Assembly: GCA_019925795.1 (NCBI GenBank)
Contig: CM034311.1
Span: 35,319,472-35,383,471, forward strand
Direction: 5' to 3'
Origin: Dendrobium chrysotoxum
Taxonomy: Eukaryota; Streptophyta; Magnoliopsida; Asparagales; Orchidaceae
Length of the DNA: 64,000 nucleotides
The position numbers and the translations under genes were made by a program. The stretch's first letter is position 1. Each line of letters starts with the position of its first letter. This document shows, piece after piece, positions 21,809 through 31,586 of the stretch. Below the pieces are notes generated by a model. The model was given only the letters and a program-made list of their open reading frames with translations. It did not search any database and had not been told where the DNA came from.

Positions 21809-21835
21809 CCTGATATATAGCTTGAGGATTGCCAC

Positions 21836-21915
21836 CTAAGGTCCCTTAAATTCTTGTATTTTTTTTTTAAATTAACGCGTAGACTCCCCTGTGAATTTTA
21901 ATCAAAAAAAAATTT
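21836..21915 (+). repeat. L1 3' tail at unit 2/3 junction
   Basis: GTCCCTTAAATTCTTGTATT, a T run, AACGCGTAGACTCCCC and a poly-A: the same tail as at 13986-14055. It sits exactly at the junction before unit 3. Confidence 0.7.
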
Positions 21916-22352
21916 TAATGAAATTAACTCTCTCTAGCCTTATTGTTATGTCTTTTTATATAAAAATTAACTTTCTAATACTACTGTTTTTGTTCAAATT
22001 AATATATTGAATAAAAATATTTTCCTTTGACATACAAAATATAAAAAAATAAAAATGAAATCCACTTAAATGAAAGTGGGTGAAGAAAGTGGCAATGCTA
22101 AGCAATTGTGGCTAAATTAGAATATTTTTTTATGAGCCATAAAAAATATATATTATTTTCATTGGAAAAACAAATGTACTTGACTAACATTATGTTTTTA
22201 TTAAACTTTTTTACATAACAAGTGCTCTTTAAAATCAACTTTTAAAATTTAGTGTGTATTTGAGATATTTGTATTTTCTTATAAAGTTATTTGTGAAGTT
22301 ATTCTGGAGAAGATAACTTAACTACTCACTATAAAAAGTGGCTTTTAATCAT

Positions 22353-23383
22353 TGTTGCGGACTCAAATATACGCGGCGATAGAGTTTAATATTTCCGTCT
22401 CAGCGTTGTACGTATATTCAGCACACAAACAGAATCGAAATAGTAACACCAGGATTTTTACGTGGAAAACCCTGGAAAGGGAAAAAACCACGGGGCCACG
22501 CCCAGTTGAAATAGTTCCACTAGTGTCGTTTGAAGTACACGAGGCTGATCCGTCCTTTAAATTCAGGACGATCAGATTACAATGAGTATCAGTTACAAGG
22601 ACAAGCAGAGTTCCGACGTCACTCGGGGTGTCGAGCAGAATTCCGGCGTCACTTGGAAAGAAGTCCGGCGTCGGGTAGAATTCCGGCGTCGGACAGAATT
22701 CCGACGTTGCTCCCGTGTCGGGCAGAGCTCCGGCGTCCCTCCGGCGCCTGGTGATGCTTTGGTGGTGTTCCGGCAGTGTTCCGGCGGAGTTCCGGCGGTG
22801 TTCCGGCGGTGGTCGAGGAGGAGTTATTCCCTCCTAGACTTCTCTCCTCTTCTTCTTCTCTTTCTTCTCTTCTTCTCTTCTTGGCTTGGGTCCTCTCTTA
22901 AGAGAAATGAGGGGCTATTTATAGTTTTTCTGGAGTGGCATAGCCCGTAAATATGTGAGGGATCAGGGGCAAATAGGGAGTGATCCGGATGAACGGCCGA
23001 TATTGAATCCCTTGATCATGAACCGTTTATTGAGCATTTGAAGGTCTTAATGGTATCAGAATTCTACGATCTTGGGCTCGTTGGATTCGTCTCGTCGAGC
23101 CGCTCGATTCGACTATAAGCTCGTCAAAATCGGAGACCGTTTGGTAACTCAAATAACTGTTTGATGCTTCCAATAGCGCTTCGGGTACTTGATTTGGACT
23201 CGTTTGAGCTCGGATTGAGTCGAATTTGGTGTTGTTGGATTCGTATTTCCGAGACGTTCAGTTCGACTATAAGCTTGCTGAAATCGGAGTTTAAATGGTC
23301 TCCGAATTAATTTTTGAAGTTTCCGACTTGAGTTTTTCCTCGAGATTCGTGCCCGACCAAGATAATTTTTCGATGACGTATCA
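22353..23383 (-). repeat. 3' LTR of gag-only element copy 1
   Basis: 1031 bp. On the minus strand it starts TGATACGTCAT and ends CCGCAACA. The one difference I see from the other LTR is C at about 23357 (GCCCGACCAAG) against T at about 29645. The GTTCCGGCGG / CCGGCGTCGG repeat stretch at 22605-22820 makes open frames on the plus strand that are not genes. Confidence 0.92.
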
Positions 23384-23400
23384 GTTGCCCCCCTATTTTC
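23384..23400 (-). promoter_or_regulatory. Polypurine tract, copy 1
   Basis: On the minus strand AAAATAGGGGGGCAAC directly precedes the 3' LTR: the expected plus-strand priming site for reverse transcription. Confidence 0.65.
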
Positions 23401-23954
23401 GGACGTCGAAGCTCCATGAGTCCGAAAATACTTTCTCCGGTATTTTACGTTGGCCGAATCGCAAAAAATTGCGTTCCAGAAATTAAATATTTGCTCGAAC
23501 TTGATCATAGAGGCCCCGTTGAGCTCCGAAAGTGTCAAAATTGAGTCCGGAACGTCGAAAAACGTGTCCGGGGACCCCAAAAACGTCCAATTTGGACCGT
23601 CCGGGCTCGAAATCGGAGCCCGGCAACACGTAGGCGGCCGAACCGGCCGGCCGGCCGGCCGGCCGCCGGCAGCCGCCGCCGGCGGCGCCCGCGCGGGCGC
23701 GCGGGCAAGGGGCGCGCCCCTTGGCGCGCTCCAGCAGTTACCCTTTTAATTTTTTTTTTTTTTTTTTTTTTGTGGGGCCCACAGGGATTAAAAATTCCCA
23801 AAAATCCGAAAAAATCCGAAAAAAATCCAAAAAATTCCGAAAAAATTCCGAAAAATTTAGAAAAATTCGAAATTCCTTCTAGAAGCCTCCTCCCTCCAAT
23901 TTTCAAACATTTTCCCCCTCTTTTTTTAATTTTTCCCTCTCTTTCTCTCCCTTT

Positions 23955-23990
23955 TTTATCCTATAAATACCCCCCTTGGGGTAATGAAAA
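23955..23990 (+). promoter_or_regulatory. Plus-strand TATA box inside the element
   Basis: TATAAATA at 23962-23969, preceded by a CT-rich patch (CTCTCTTTCTCTCCC) and followed by a CT-rich leader and a 113-bp repeat array. It faces against the gag transcript. The same arrangement is kept in copy 2 (50702-50709). Looks like an ordinary plant core promoter; activity unknown. Confidence 0.4.
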
Positions 23991-24019
23991 TTTGCACCGC
24001 ATTCTCCTCTTCCCCTGGC

Positions 24020-24471
24020 CTTCTAGCTTTTGGCATTCTGAGGCTTTCCGCCGTTTTTAAGTAGGTGATTTTTCCTACTTGATTCGGCGCCCCTCATTTT
24101 GCACAGAAGTTAGCGGTTTTCCTCTCTTCTCCCCTCTAGCTTCTGGCATTTTGAGGCCTTCCGCTGTTTTTGAGTAGGTGATTTTCTCCACTCGACTCGG
24201 CGCCCCTCTCTTTGCGCAGAAGTTAGCGGCTTTCCTCTCTTCTCCCCTCTAGCTTCTGGCATTTTGAGGACTTCCGCTGTTGTTGAGTAGATGATTTTTC
24301 CTACTTGAATCGGCGCCCCTCTCTTTGCGCAGAAGTTAGCGGCTTTCCTCTCTCCTCCCCTCTAGCTTCTGGCATTTTGAGGCCTTCCGCTGTTGTTGAG
24401 TAGGTGATTTTTCCTACTTGATTCGGCGCCCCTCCTTTTGCGCAGAAGTTAGCGGCTTCCCCTTTTCAGGA
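24020..24471. repeat. 113-bp tandem repeat, 4 units
   Basis: TGGCATT(C/T)TGAGG recurs at 24031, 24144, 24257 and 24370 (period 113). Each unit holds a small inverted repeat, AAGTAGG...CCTACTT, and CGGCGCCCCTC...GCAGAAGTTAGCGG. Copy 2 has a more diverged set at about 50755-51095. Confidence 0.85.
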
Positions 24472-24499
24472 AGGGGAGCGGGATGGGAGTTGGAAATTT

Positions 24500-24990
24500 C
24501 TCTCCTTTAAGAGATCATGTGGAGGTGAGATTTAGTCGGAGAGAGTCTGACGGCGGTCAGCGGCCGGGTGGTGGTCCGACGAAGGTCGGGCTGAAGTTCG
24601 ATGGCGGTCCGCGACCGGGCGGTGGTCCGACGAAGGTCGGGATGAAGTCCGGCGGCAATCAGCGGCCGGGTGGAAGTTCGGCGGCGGGAAGAAGTACGGC
24701 GTCGGGTAGAACTCCGACGAAAATCTGTCGGCCAGAAGAAGTCCCACGACGGGTAGAAATTTGGTGTTGGGTAGAAGCCCGACAAACATCTGACGACAGG
24801 CAAAAGTCCGATGTCACGTAAAAGTACAGCGTCATGTAGATATCCGACGGGGGTCTGACGACTGGCAGAAGTCCTCCAACGGGAGGAAGCTCAGCATCGA
24901 ATAGAATTTCGATGTTAGTTTGTTGATGATGGACGATCGGGTGGAAGTCCGTTGGCAGTCAACGACCAAGTTAGGAGCAGAAGGAGAGAG
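24500..24990. repeat. Degenerate CCGACG/GTCGGG repeats
   Basis: Short imperfect repeats built from AAGTCCGACGAAGGTCGGG and CGTCGGGTAGAA words, including a 51-bp step (GTGGTCCGAC at 24571 and 24622). The same words occur in the LTRs and in copy 2 (51170-51830). The frames on both strands are by-products. Confidence 0.6.
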
Positions 24991-25599
24991 TTCAACGGTG
25001 CTGCTATCAGCAGTTGAACGAGAAGCCGATGATGGCTGATATGAAGTAAAGGACCGCCGGCAGATATCCGACGAAGGTTTGATGATGGCGGGTGTCCAGT
25101 GATATTGTGTTAAGGCAATATTCATCCATACTGAAGTGTGCCAACATCAGATATTACTGGATCAAGGGGCCGAAGGAGGGTGATATGCCAACATTTTGGC
25201 AATACACTAACACCGAGTGGAGATCCGATGATGATCCAGTTATGTCCTTTCTTTGAAGGAGCAGTTGTAGGAGATGCTTGCGTGCAGTAAGGGAGAAGTC
25301 ACTTAAATCCACCAAGGATATTTGACTGTGTTAAAGTTGCTTATTGCTTGATGATACTAGTTTGTACGGATGACGCCAATGTACTTTTCAATTTCAACTT
25401 CTAGTGAGAATAAATGTACACCTGAATCTGGATTTATGTAACTCCAATGATATTGTATATGAAATGAGGATTTGTCCCCTAGAGGGACCTGAATTGTTAT
25501 TGCATCTGTAAGACATGCTTTGTGCTTTTGATGTATTATTAGTCTGAACGAATGTGAGAGACATCCTTTTAGGATGTTTGACATATTTGAGACTGTAGG

Positions 25600-26690
25600 T
25601 CAAAGCCCTTACTTGATGACGTTAACATGTATGAAAAAGGTCGAGAGAATCCACCAAGGATGTGAGACCTATCCGAGGTTGTATGTCGGAGCCTTTGCTC
25701 GACGACGTTAACCTGTATGGAAGAGGTCGGGAGAATCCACCAAGGATGTGAGACCTATCCGAGGTTGTATGTCGGAGCCTTTGCTCGACGACGTTAACCT
25801 GTATGGAAGAGGACGGGAGAATCCACCAAGGATGTGAGACCTATCCGAGGTTGTATGTCGGAGCCTTTGCTCGACGACGTTAACCTGTATGGAAGAGGTC
25901 GAGAGAATCCACCAAGGATGTGAGACCTATCCGAGGTTGTATGTCGGAGCCTTTGCTCGACGACGTTAACCTGTATGGAAGAGGTCGGGAGAATCCACCA
26001 AGGATGTGAGACCTATCCGAGGTTGTATGTCGGAGCCTTTGCTCGACGACGTTAACCTGTATGGAAGAGGTCGGGAGAATCCACCAAGGATGTGAGACCT
26101 ATCCGAGGTTGTATGTCGGAGCCTTTGCTCGACGATGTTAACCTGTATGGAAGAGGTCGGGAGAATCCACCAAGGATGTGAGACCTATCCGAGGTTGTAT
26201 GTCGGAGCCTTTGCTCGACGACGTTAACCTGTATGGAAGAGGTCGAGAGAATCCACCAAGGATGTGAGACCTATCCGAGGTTGTATGTCGGAGCCTTTGC
26301 TCGACGACGTTAACCTGTATGGAAGAGGTCGAGAGAATCCACCAAGGATGTGAGACCTATCCGAGGTTGTATGTCGGAGCCTTTGCTCGACGACGTTAAC
26401 CTGTATGGAAGAGGTCGGGAGAATCCACCAAGGATGTGAGACCTATCCGAGGTTGTATGTCGGAGCCTTTGCTCGACGACGTTAACCTGTATGGAAGAGG
26501 TCGAGAGAATCCACCAAGGATGTAAGACCTATCCGAGGTTGTATGTCGGAGCCTTTGCTCGACGACGTTAACCTGTATGGAAGAGGTCGGGAGAATCCAC
26601 CAAGGATGTGAGACCTGTCCGAGGTTGTATGTCGGAGCCTTTGCTCGACGATGTTAACCTGTATGGAAGAGGCCGGATCGAATCCCCCTG
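25600..26690. repeat. 86-bp tandem array, 12 full units
   Basis: GCCTTTGCTCGACGA recurs every 86 bp at 25691, 25777, 25863, 25949, 26035, 26121, 26207, 26293, 26379, 26465, 26551 and 26637, with a degenerate unit before them (about 25605). Units are almost identical (single A/G changes in AGAGGTCGRGAG). Lies between gag and the 3' LTR. Copy 2 has only about three diverged units (52520-52780). Confidence 0.95.
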
Positions 26691-27050
26691 GGATCGATCT
26701 TCCAGTGATTGAGAAGTAATAAAGACTGCATATTTCTCGAATCAAGGATAAAGAGACTATATTTGTCAGTAGTTTTTCACTGTCATTTGTATTCTTTTTA
26801 AAGAAAGAGACAATATCAAAATTGGACGAACAACATATTATATTACTGTAAGATAATAATTCCCTTGTACAACAGAAGAGATACATATAGGGACAACCAC
26901 ATCATTCGACTTGGTAGAAATACTAAGGACATTAGAATGACATCCTATTGATCATAGAAGAGATACATGGTGACACATGACAAGTAGTATTACTAACACA
27001 AAGGTTCAAGTTGCAGCATTACTCAATCTCACCAACCATTTGAATATTAT

Positions 27051-28589
27051 TCAATGGTTGTCTTTGTTGTTGTTGATTTTGCCCCCAGTGGGGCGAGCTT
27101 CTTCTCGGGTAGGTGGGTTCCCAATAAACTGTCGAAGATAGCCCTGACGGATAAGTCTTTCAATCTCATCCTTAAGTTGCCAACACGCTTCAGTAGAGTG
27201 GCCACGACTACGATGAAAGTGACAGTACTGATCTTGATTTCCTGTATTTGGCTTCGAAGGATGCGGCCATTTCACTTTGTCCTGATCTTGAATCGCCATT
27301 AACACATTTGCTCGAGATGTGTTGAGCGGAGTGTACTCTTTCTCCTGCCGAGGTTCTCGTTGTGGTAATGGGGGCCTAGGAGGTAGATTGCTATTCCCTT
27401 GCTTTTTCCATTGTAAGGAAGAATTATCCATCCTAGGAGCACCTTTGCGCTTCCCATTTATCTGCTCGAACTGCTTTTTGTGAGCATTTATGGCTTCATC
27501 TGCGGAGATTTGTGCCTCCACACGATGAATCAGGTCGGCATACGAAGGGACCGTGTCTCGCATAAGTGCTGAGTAGAAGGGGCCCGGACGAAGCCCTCCG
27601 AGGAAAACGCCTCTAAGTAACTCGGGATCTACTCCCGGAATTTGACGAGCTTCAGTAGAAAATCTCTTGAAGTATTCCTTGAGGGACTCACTTTCATTCT
27701 GACGGATCCCCGAGAGGTGAGAAGAGTCCTTAGTAATTCTCCGATTGGCGACAAATTGTTCGACGAACACTTTTGCCAATTTGACGAACATTGGAATGGT
27801 TCCGGCTGGAAGCGAATAGAACCATGTTCGAGCTTGTCCTTTGAGGGTGGCAGGAAAGACCTGACAGAGGAGCGCGTCTGAGGCTCGCTGGATATGCATA
27901 ATTGTTCGATAATGATCGATATGCTCGTACGGGTCAGTTGTCCCGTCATAGGGGTCGATGTTCGGTAGTTTGAATCCTGTCGGAATAGGGTGTTGAAGAA
28001 TAGCTTCCGTCAGGGGTGACGAATCCTGGAAGTCCCACTGATGAAGAGGTTGCCTTACGCCTCCTGTAGAAAACTCTTCTCGAACCAATCGTCGCAGTTC
28101 GTGGCGTAGGGTATTGCGAGGGAGCTCAGCAATGTGATGTTGGGCTAGCTCCTCAGGGAGGTCTTGAGGAAGGAGAGATTGCCGACCTGTGTGCGGAGGA
28201 TGGGTAGAACTTGCTGTATCAGCCAGTTCGTTATCTTGATGTGACTGCGAACGCCTCCTGGGTGGAGGAAGAGGAATCTCAGCTTGAAGATGTTCGATTT
28301 GAACAGCTTCAACACGTGGCGGATCTCGAGGGAGAAGAACCTCCTCCTGAGGCGCTAGGGTCGGTTGTCGAGTCTCTCGCAGGAGGTGTAGGATCTCGTT
28401 TTGAGATTCTTCCATCTTTTGGATTCGCTCCTCCAAAGAAGGCCCTGAGGTTCCTTCTCCAGCAATGTGTTGCCCCCCAGGAAGAAAGGAGGCAGAAACT
28501 TGATGTCCACGATTTATAGACTGGTTTCTGGATTGGGGAGAGTGGGAGCGGGAGGCTCCTATGAGGCGATTGCTACGCCTATTGACCAT
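27051..28589 (-). CDS. gag: Gag polyprotein of LTR retrotransposon
   Basis: Intact 512-codon frame with an ATG start 52 bp inside the 5' LTR boundary. Residues 1-190 are polar and probably disordered, with a short coiled-coil-like stretch at 50-75 (LEERIQKMEESQNEILHLLR). The Retrotrans_gag core spans about 195-345 (LKGQARTWFYSLPAGTIP, ESLKEYFKRFSTEARQIPG). A CHHC zinc knuckle follows at 456-469 (CHFHRSRGHSTEAC), then LKDEIERLIRQGYLRQF. The protein stops at a KDNH tail where an autonomous element would enter protease; copy 2 reads a few residues further (NNIQMVGEIE). By family knowledge Gag packages element RNA into particles. No pol follows. Confidence 0.92.
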   Translation of the reverse strand: MVNRRSNRLIGASRSHSPQSRNQSINRGHQVSASFLPGGQHIAGEGTSGPSLEERIQKMEESQNEILHLLRETRQPTLAPQEEVLLPRDPPRVEAVQIEHLQAEIPLPPPRRRSQSHQDNELADTASSTHPPHTGRQSLLPQDLPEELAQHHIAELPRNTLRHELRRLVREEFSTGGVRQPLHQWDFQDSSPLTEAILQHPIPTGFKLPNIDPYDGTTDPYEHIDHYRTIMHIQRASDALLCQVFPATLKGQARTWFYSLPAGTIPMFVKLAKVFVEQFVANRRITKDSSHLSGIRQNESESLKEYFKRFSTEARQIPGVDPELLRGVFLGGLRPGPFYSALMRDTVPSYADLIHRVEAQISADEAINAHKKQFEQINGKRKGAPRMDNSSLQWKKQGNSNLPPRPPLPQREPRQEKEYTPLNTSRANVLMAIQDQDKVKWPHPSKPNTGNQDQYCHFHRSRGHSTEACWQLKDEIERLIRQGYLRQFIGNPPTREEARPTGGKINNNKDNH

Positions 28590-28620
28590 CGTAGCAATAC
28601 TTGAAGTTGTGGGATAAGTT

Positions 28621-28638
28621 TCCCACAGACGGCGCCAA
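28621..28638 (-). promoter_or_regulatory. Primer binding site, copy 1
   Basis: TGGCGCCGTCTGTGGGA on the minus strand, 2-3 nt after the 5' LTR. The first nine bases suit the 3' end of a plant tRNA-Asp; the rest does not match fully, as in many plant Gypsy elements. Confidence 0.6.
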
Positions 28639-28640
28639 AC

Positions 28641-29671
28641 TGTTGCGGACTCAAATATACGCGGCGATAGAGTTTAATATTTCCGTCTCAGCGTTGTACG
28701 TATATTCAGCACACAAACAGAATCGAAATAGTAACACCAGGATTTTTACGTGGAAAACCCTGGAAAGGGAAAAAACCACGGGGCCACGCCCAGTTGAAAT
28801 AGTTCCACTAGTGTCGTTTGAAGTACACGAGGCTGATCCGTCCTTTAAATTCAGGACGATCAGATTACAATGAGTATCAGTTACAAGGACAAGCAGAGTT
28901 CCGACGTCACTCGGGGTGTCGAGCAGAATTCCGGCGTCACTTGGAAAGAAGTCCGGCGTCGGGTAGAATTCCGGCGTCGGACAGAATTCCGACGTTGCTC
29001 CCGTGTCGGGCAGAGCTCCGGCGTCCCTCCGGCGCCTGGTGATGCTTTGGTGGTGTTCCGGCAGTGTTCCGGCGGAGTTCCGGCGGTGTTCCGGCGGTGG
29101 TCGAGGAGGAGTTATTCCCTCCTAGACTTCTCTCCTCTTCTTCTTCTCTTTCTTCTCTTCTTCTCTTCTTGGCTTGGGTCCTCTCTTAAGAGAAATGAGG
29201 GGCTATTTATAGTTTTTCTGGAGTGGCATAGCCCGTAAATATGTGAGGGATCAGGGGCAAATAGGGAGTGATCCGGATGAACGGCCGATATTGAATCCCT
29301 TGATCATGAACCGTTTATTGAGCATTTGAAGGTCTTAATGGTATCAGAATTCTACGATCTTGGGCTCGTTGGATTCGTCTCGTCGAGCCGCTCGATTCGA
29401 CTATAAGCTCGTCAAAATCGGAGACCGTTTGGTAACTCAAATAACTGTTTGATGCTTCCAATAGCGCTTCGGGTACTTGATTTGGACTCGTTTGAGCTCG
29501 GATTGAGTCGAATTTGGTGTTGTTGGATTCGTATTTCCGAGACGTTCAGTTCGACTATAAGCTTGCTGAAATCGGAGTTTAAATGGTCTCCGAATTAATT
29601 TTTGAAGTTTCCGACTTGAGTTTTTCCTCGAGATTCGTGCCCGATCAAGATAATTTTTCGATGACGTATCA
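28641..29671 (-). repeat. 5' LTR of gag-only element copy 1
   Basis: 1031 bp, transcription start side. Minus-strand CTATAAATAG at 29203-29212 is the likely TATA box, so R begins near 29175 and U5 ends at 28641. A pyrimidine-rich block follows it on the plus strand. Confidence 0.92.
29203..29212 (-). promoter_or_regulatory. LTR TATA box
   Basis: CTATAAATAG on the minus strand, about 600 bp upstream of the gag ATG. The identical sequence is in the 3' LTR (22915-22924) and in both LTRs of copy 2. Confidence 0.6.
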
Positions 29672-30287
29672 ATCATAAAATTTTTTATAAGTAATTAGAA
29701 AGCAACAAAAAAATCGTAATCAAAACAAAAGTGTTATTGTTGTCTGAAAAAAAATAAGCAATGAGAAGAAAACTATCCCAAACAAACACTTCATAACTTA
29801 AAATTGCATTGGAATAGCCTTCTAATAAATTAATACAATTAAGAAAATACTAATCTTAATAATATATAGTCCTCATACAAAAAAATACAACAAAGATCAT
29901 TAAAAGCAAATAAATAATCAGATCCACAAATTAATTAACAATTTTTTATATATTATCATAAGAAACTATTACAATCATTGCAAATAAAGCAGCAGTTAAT
30001 ACTAGAAACTCAAGTAACAAAAACAACACAATTTCTCACTTAATCTAACTAAAAATGATATAATTTTACGTGTAAATGTAAGAAAAATGATTAAAATAAA
30101 AAGATATTTGATAAATAATACACATTAAAATTAATTTTTTATTTTATGATAAAATTTGATTGGTGTATGCCTATGATCAAGGATCATTCAATTATAATCA
30201 TTTATCTTACAATTCAATCATATAATCCCATAGATTCTTATCATATAATTCATATTTATTACAAAATAAACTTATAAAAATAAAAGG

Positions 30288-30842
30288 CTACTCGGCTGCA
30301 TAAGCATAAAGCCGACAGGCATAACACTCGCCATCGAATCCGTCTTCTTCAAAATCAGAATAGTCATTGTCACCATTATTGTAACTACTACTGTCGGTCG
30401 TTATTTTATGTGATATAGGCTTTGTAAAGAATTTAAAGCGCTTCCTTCTACGAGAGAGATCCCACTTAAAGACTATCACTAGCCCATCATTCAAATATTG
30501 CACATCATTCAAGTATAGCTCAGTAGATCCTTCAAGTTTATCCTTAATATCAAGCTCAAAGACAATTTTATTATTTATTGCCACCATCATCTTCCTTTTT
30601 TCCTCTCCATCGAAGGATATGAAAATATCATATAAGTTACCATTCGGTAAGAAGTGGGCTTCCGAGATGAGGTAGCCATTTCCATGCTTCTCTGCCCTCA
30701 TCGCATAAAATCTCGAATGCTGCAAATCTTGACCGAAAGTACGTTCTGGTACCAGCTGGTTCGGACGCCTCACTAAGCGAGTCGGTTCCAGCACATCTGT
30801 GTCTGATCTGCCACAACAAATTTTTGAGATTTTGTTTATCAT
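30288..30842 (-). CDS. 184-aa plant protein, possible DUF868 relative (copy 3)
   Basis: Third intact paralogue, starting ATGATAAAC and ending YAAE. The central blocks (GYLISEAHFLPNGNLYDIFI, MMVAINNKIV, LVIVFKWDLS) are kept. The region after residue 150 is again acidic and divergent (DYSDFEEDGFDG). By hand count it is about 83% identical to copy 2. It lies about 0.6 kb from the young LTR element, which inserted in its downstream (3') flank and left the reading frame and promoter intact. Function unknown. Confidence 0.55.
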   Translation of the reverse strand: MINKISKICCGRSDTDVLEPTRLVRRPNQLVPERTFGQDLQHSRFYAMRAEKHGNGYLISEAHFLPNGNLYDIFISFDGEEKRKMMVAINNKIVFELDIKDKLEGSTELYLNDVQYLNDGLVIVFKWDLSRRRKRFKFFTKPISHKITTDSSSYNNGDNDYSDFEEDGFDGECYACRLYAYAAE

Positions 30843-30914
30843 GGTTCAAAGAGAAAAATAAATTCTTAAGTTTATTTCTTCTGGAGTATGATATAAGAGA
30901 GGCAATTAGATATC

Positions 30915-30928
30915 AATTTATAGAGTTA
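30915..30928 (-). promoter_or_regulatory. TATA box of gene copy 3
   Basis: Minus strand CTCTATAAATTG, 75-80 bp upstream of the ATG at 30842. The upstream GCATGC of copies 1 and 2 is changed here (ACATTC), the clearest promoter difference among the three. Confidence 0.5.
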
Positions 30929-31586
30929 TAGAATGTTTGAAAATAATGTTTGATTTTCTTAATATGTGTACATGCAAAATTTGATCAGAGGAAAATGCAT
31001 TGCCTCACCTTAAGAGGAAATTGACTAAACAAAATGATATTTAAGTGGTAAGAAGCTATGAATGGAAACTGTACAAATATGAAAAAGAAATATTTCTATA
31101 GAAAATTATATGAGAAAAATTCAGCCCACACAGCCAATTTATCTCACCAAAAACATTCATATTGAAGACCCCTTTCCAGCTTATGATTTCCCCTCTCTGA
31201 GAAATTACCTTGAGCCAAAGAACCTGCCACTATACATATTCTCAATAAATTATAGAAAGAAAAACATAATCTCATATAAGTAAATAATCACTAATATTTA
31301 TTAATAATAAATATATTGATAAGTTTCTTTTGTTGATAAATCCGTCCAGGTTTCATTATAGAATGATTGGATAATTTCATACACGTGTTGCCATCACAGC
31401 GGTAGGACATGTACAGGATTTGATGCAGATGGTTTGTAGAATGACATGGTTTTGGAGCTTTTAATTCGTATCATTTTTACGTCATAAATTTTCTTAATTA
31501 ATTTTTTTTAAAATGATTTGCCCAACCATGTAAATGTTAAAAACATTAGTGTAAGTTATTAATTTGGAGTGATATCAAATAGTGTA

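Larger units (their letters stand above)
14062..21835. repeat. Duplicated locus, unit 2
   Basis: Second copy of the locus. It contains the gene at 15083-15637, the same upstream block, a degenerate hAT MITE, an L1 RT relic, and a right part (18661-21835) that unit 1 lacks but unit 3 shares (about 32560-33300). Private insertions are a Mutator-type MITE (15971), a non-autonomous CACTA (18978) and a GC-rich hAT (21101). 14070-15080 is otherwise AT-rich and non-coding. Confidence 0.75.
22353..29671 (-). mobile_element. Gag-only LTR retrotransposon (TR-GAG type), copy 1
   Basis: 7.3 kb, transcribed leftwards. Two 1031-bp LTRs (22353-23383, 28641-29671) bound 5257 bp containing a gag gene, tandem arrays and no protease, RT, integrase or RNase H. 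A perfect 5-bp TSD, ATCAT, lies at 22348-22352 and 29672-29676. The empty site TCATCATAAAAT is visible in unit 2 near 14473. The finger type and gag text point to the Ty3/Gypsy group, probably the Tat side, but that is inference. By family knowledge TR-GAG elements supply Gag and borrow pol from autonomous relatives. I saw one base difference between the LTRs, so insertion is very recent. Confidence 0.92.

Noticed and set aside
22530..22950. Plus-strand frames of 74 and 122 codons, repeated at 28818-29238, 49329-49706 and 54977-55354
   Set aside because: They are inside the LTRs, opposite to the element's transcript, and made of the GTTCCGGCGG repeat; preserved only because LTRs are copies of each other.
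24483..25125. Frames of 85-112 codons on both strands (also 51135-52096)
   Set aside because: Produced by degenerate CCGACG/GTCGGG repeats inside the gag-only elements. No domain text, and the frame differs between the two copies.
25600..26690. Regular repeats as a CRISPR-like array
   Set aside because: The 86-bp units abut with no unique spacers, sit inside a plant LTR element, and vary in copy number between its two copies: an ordinary tandem array.
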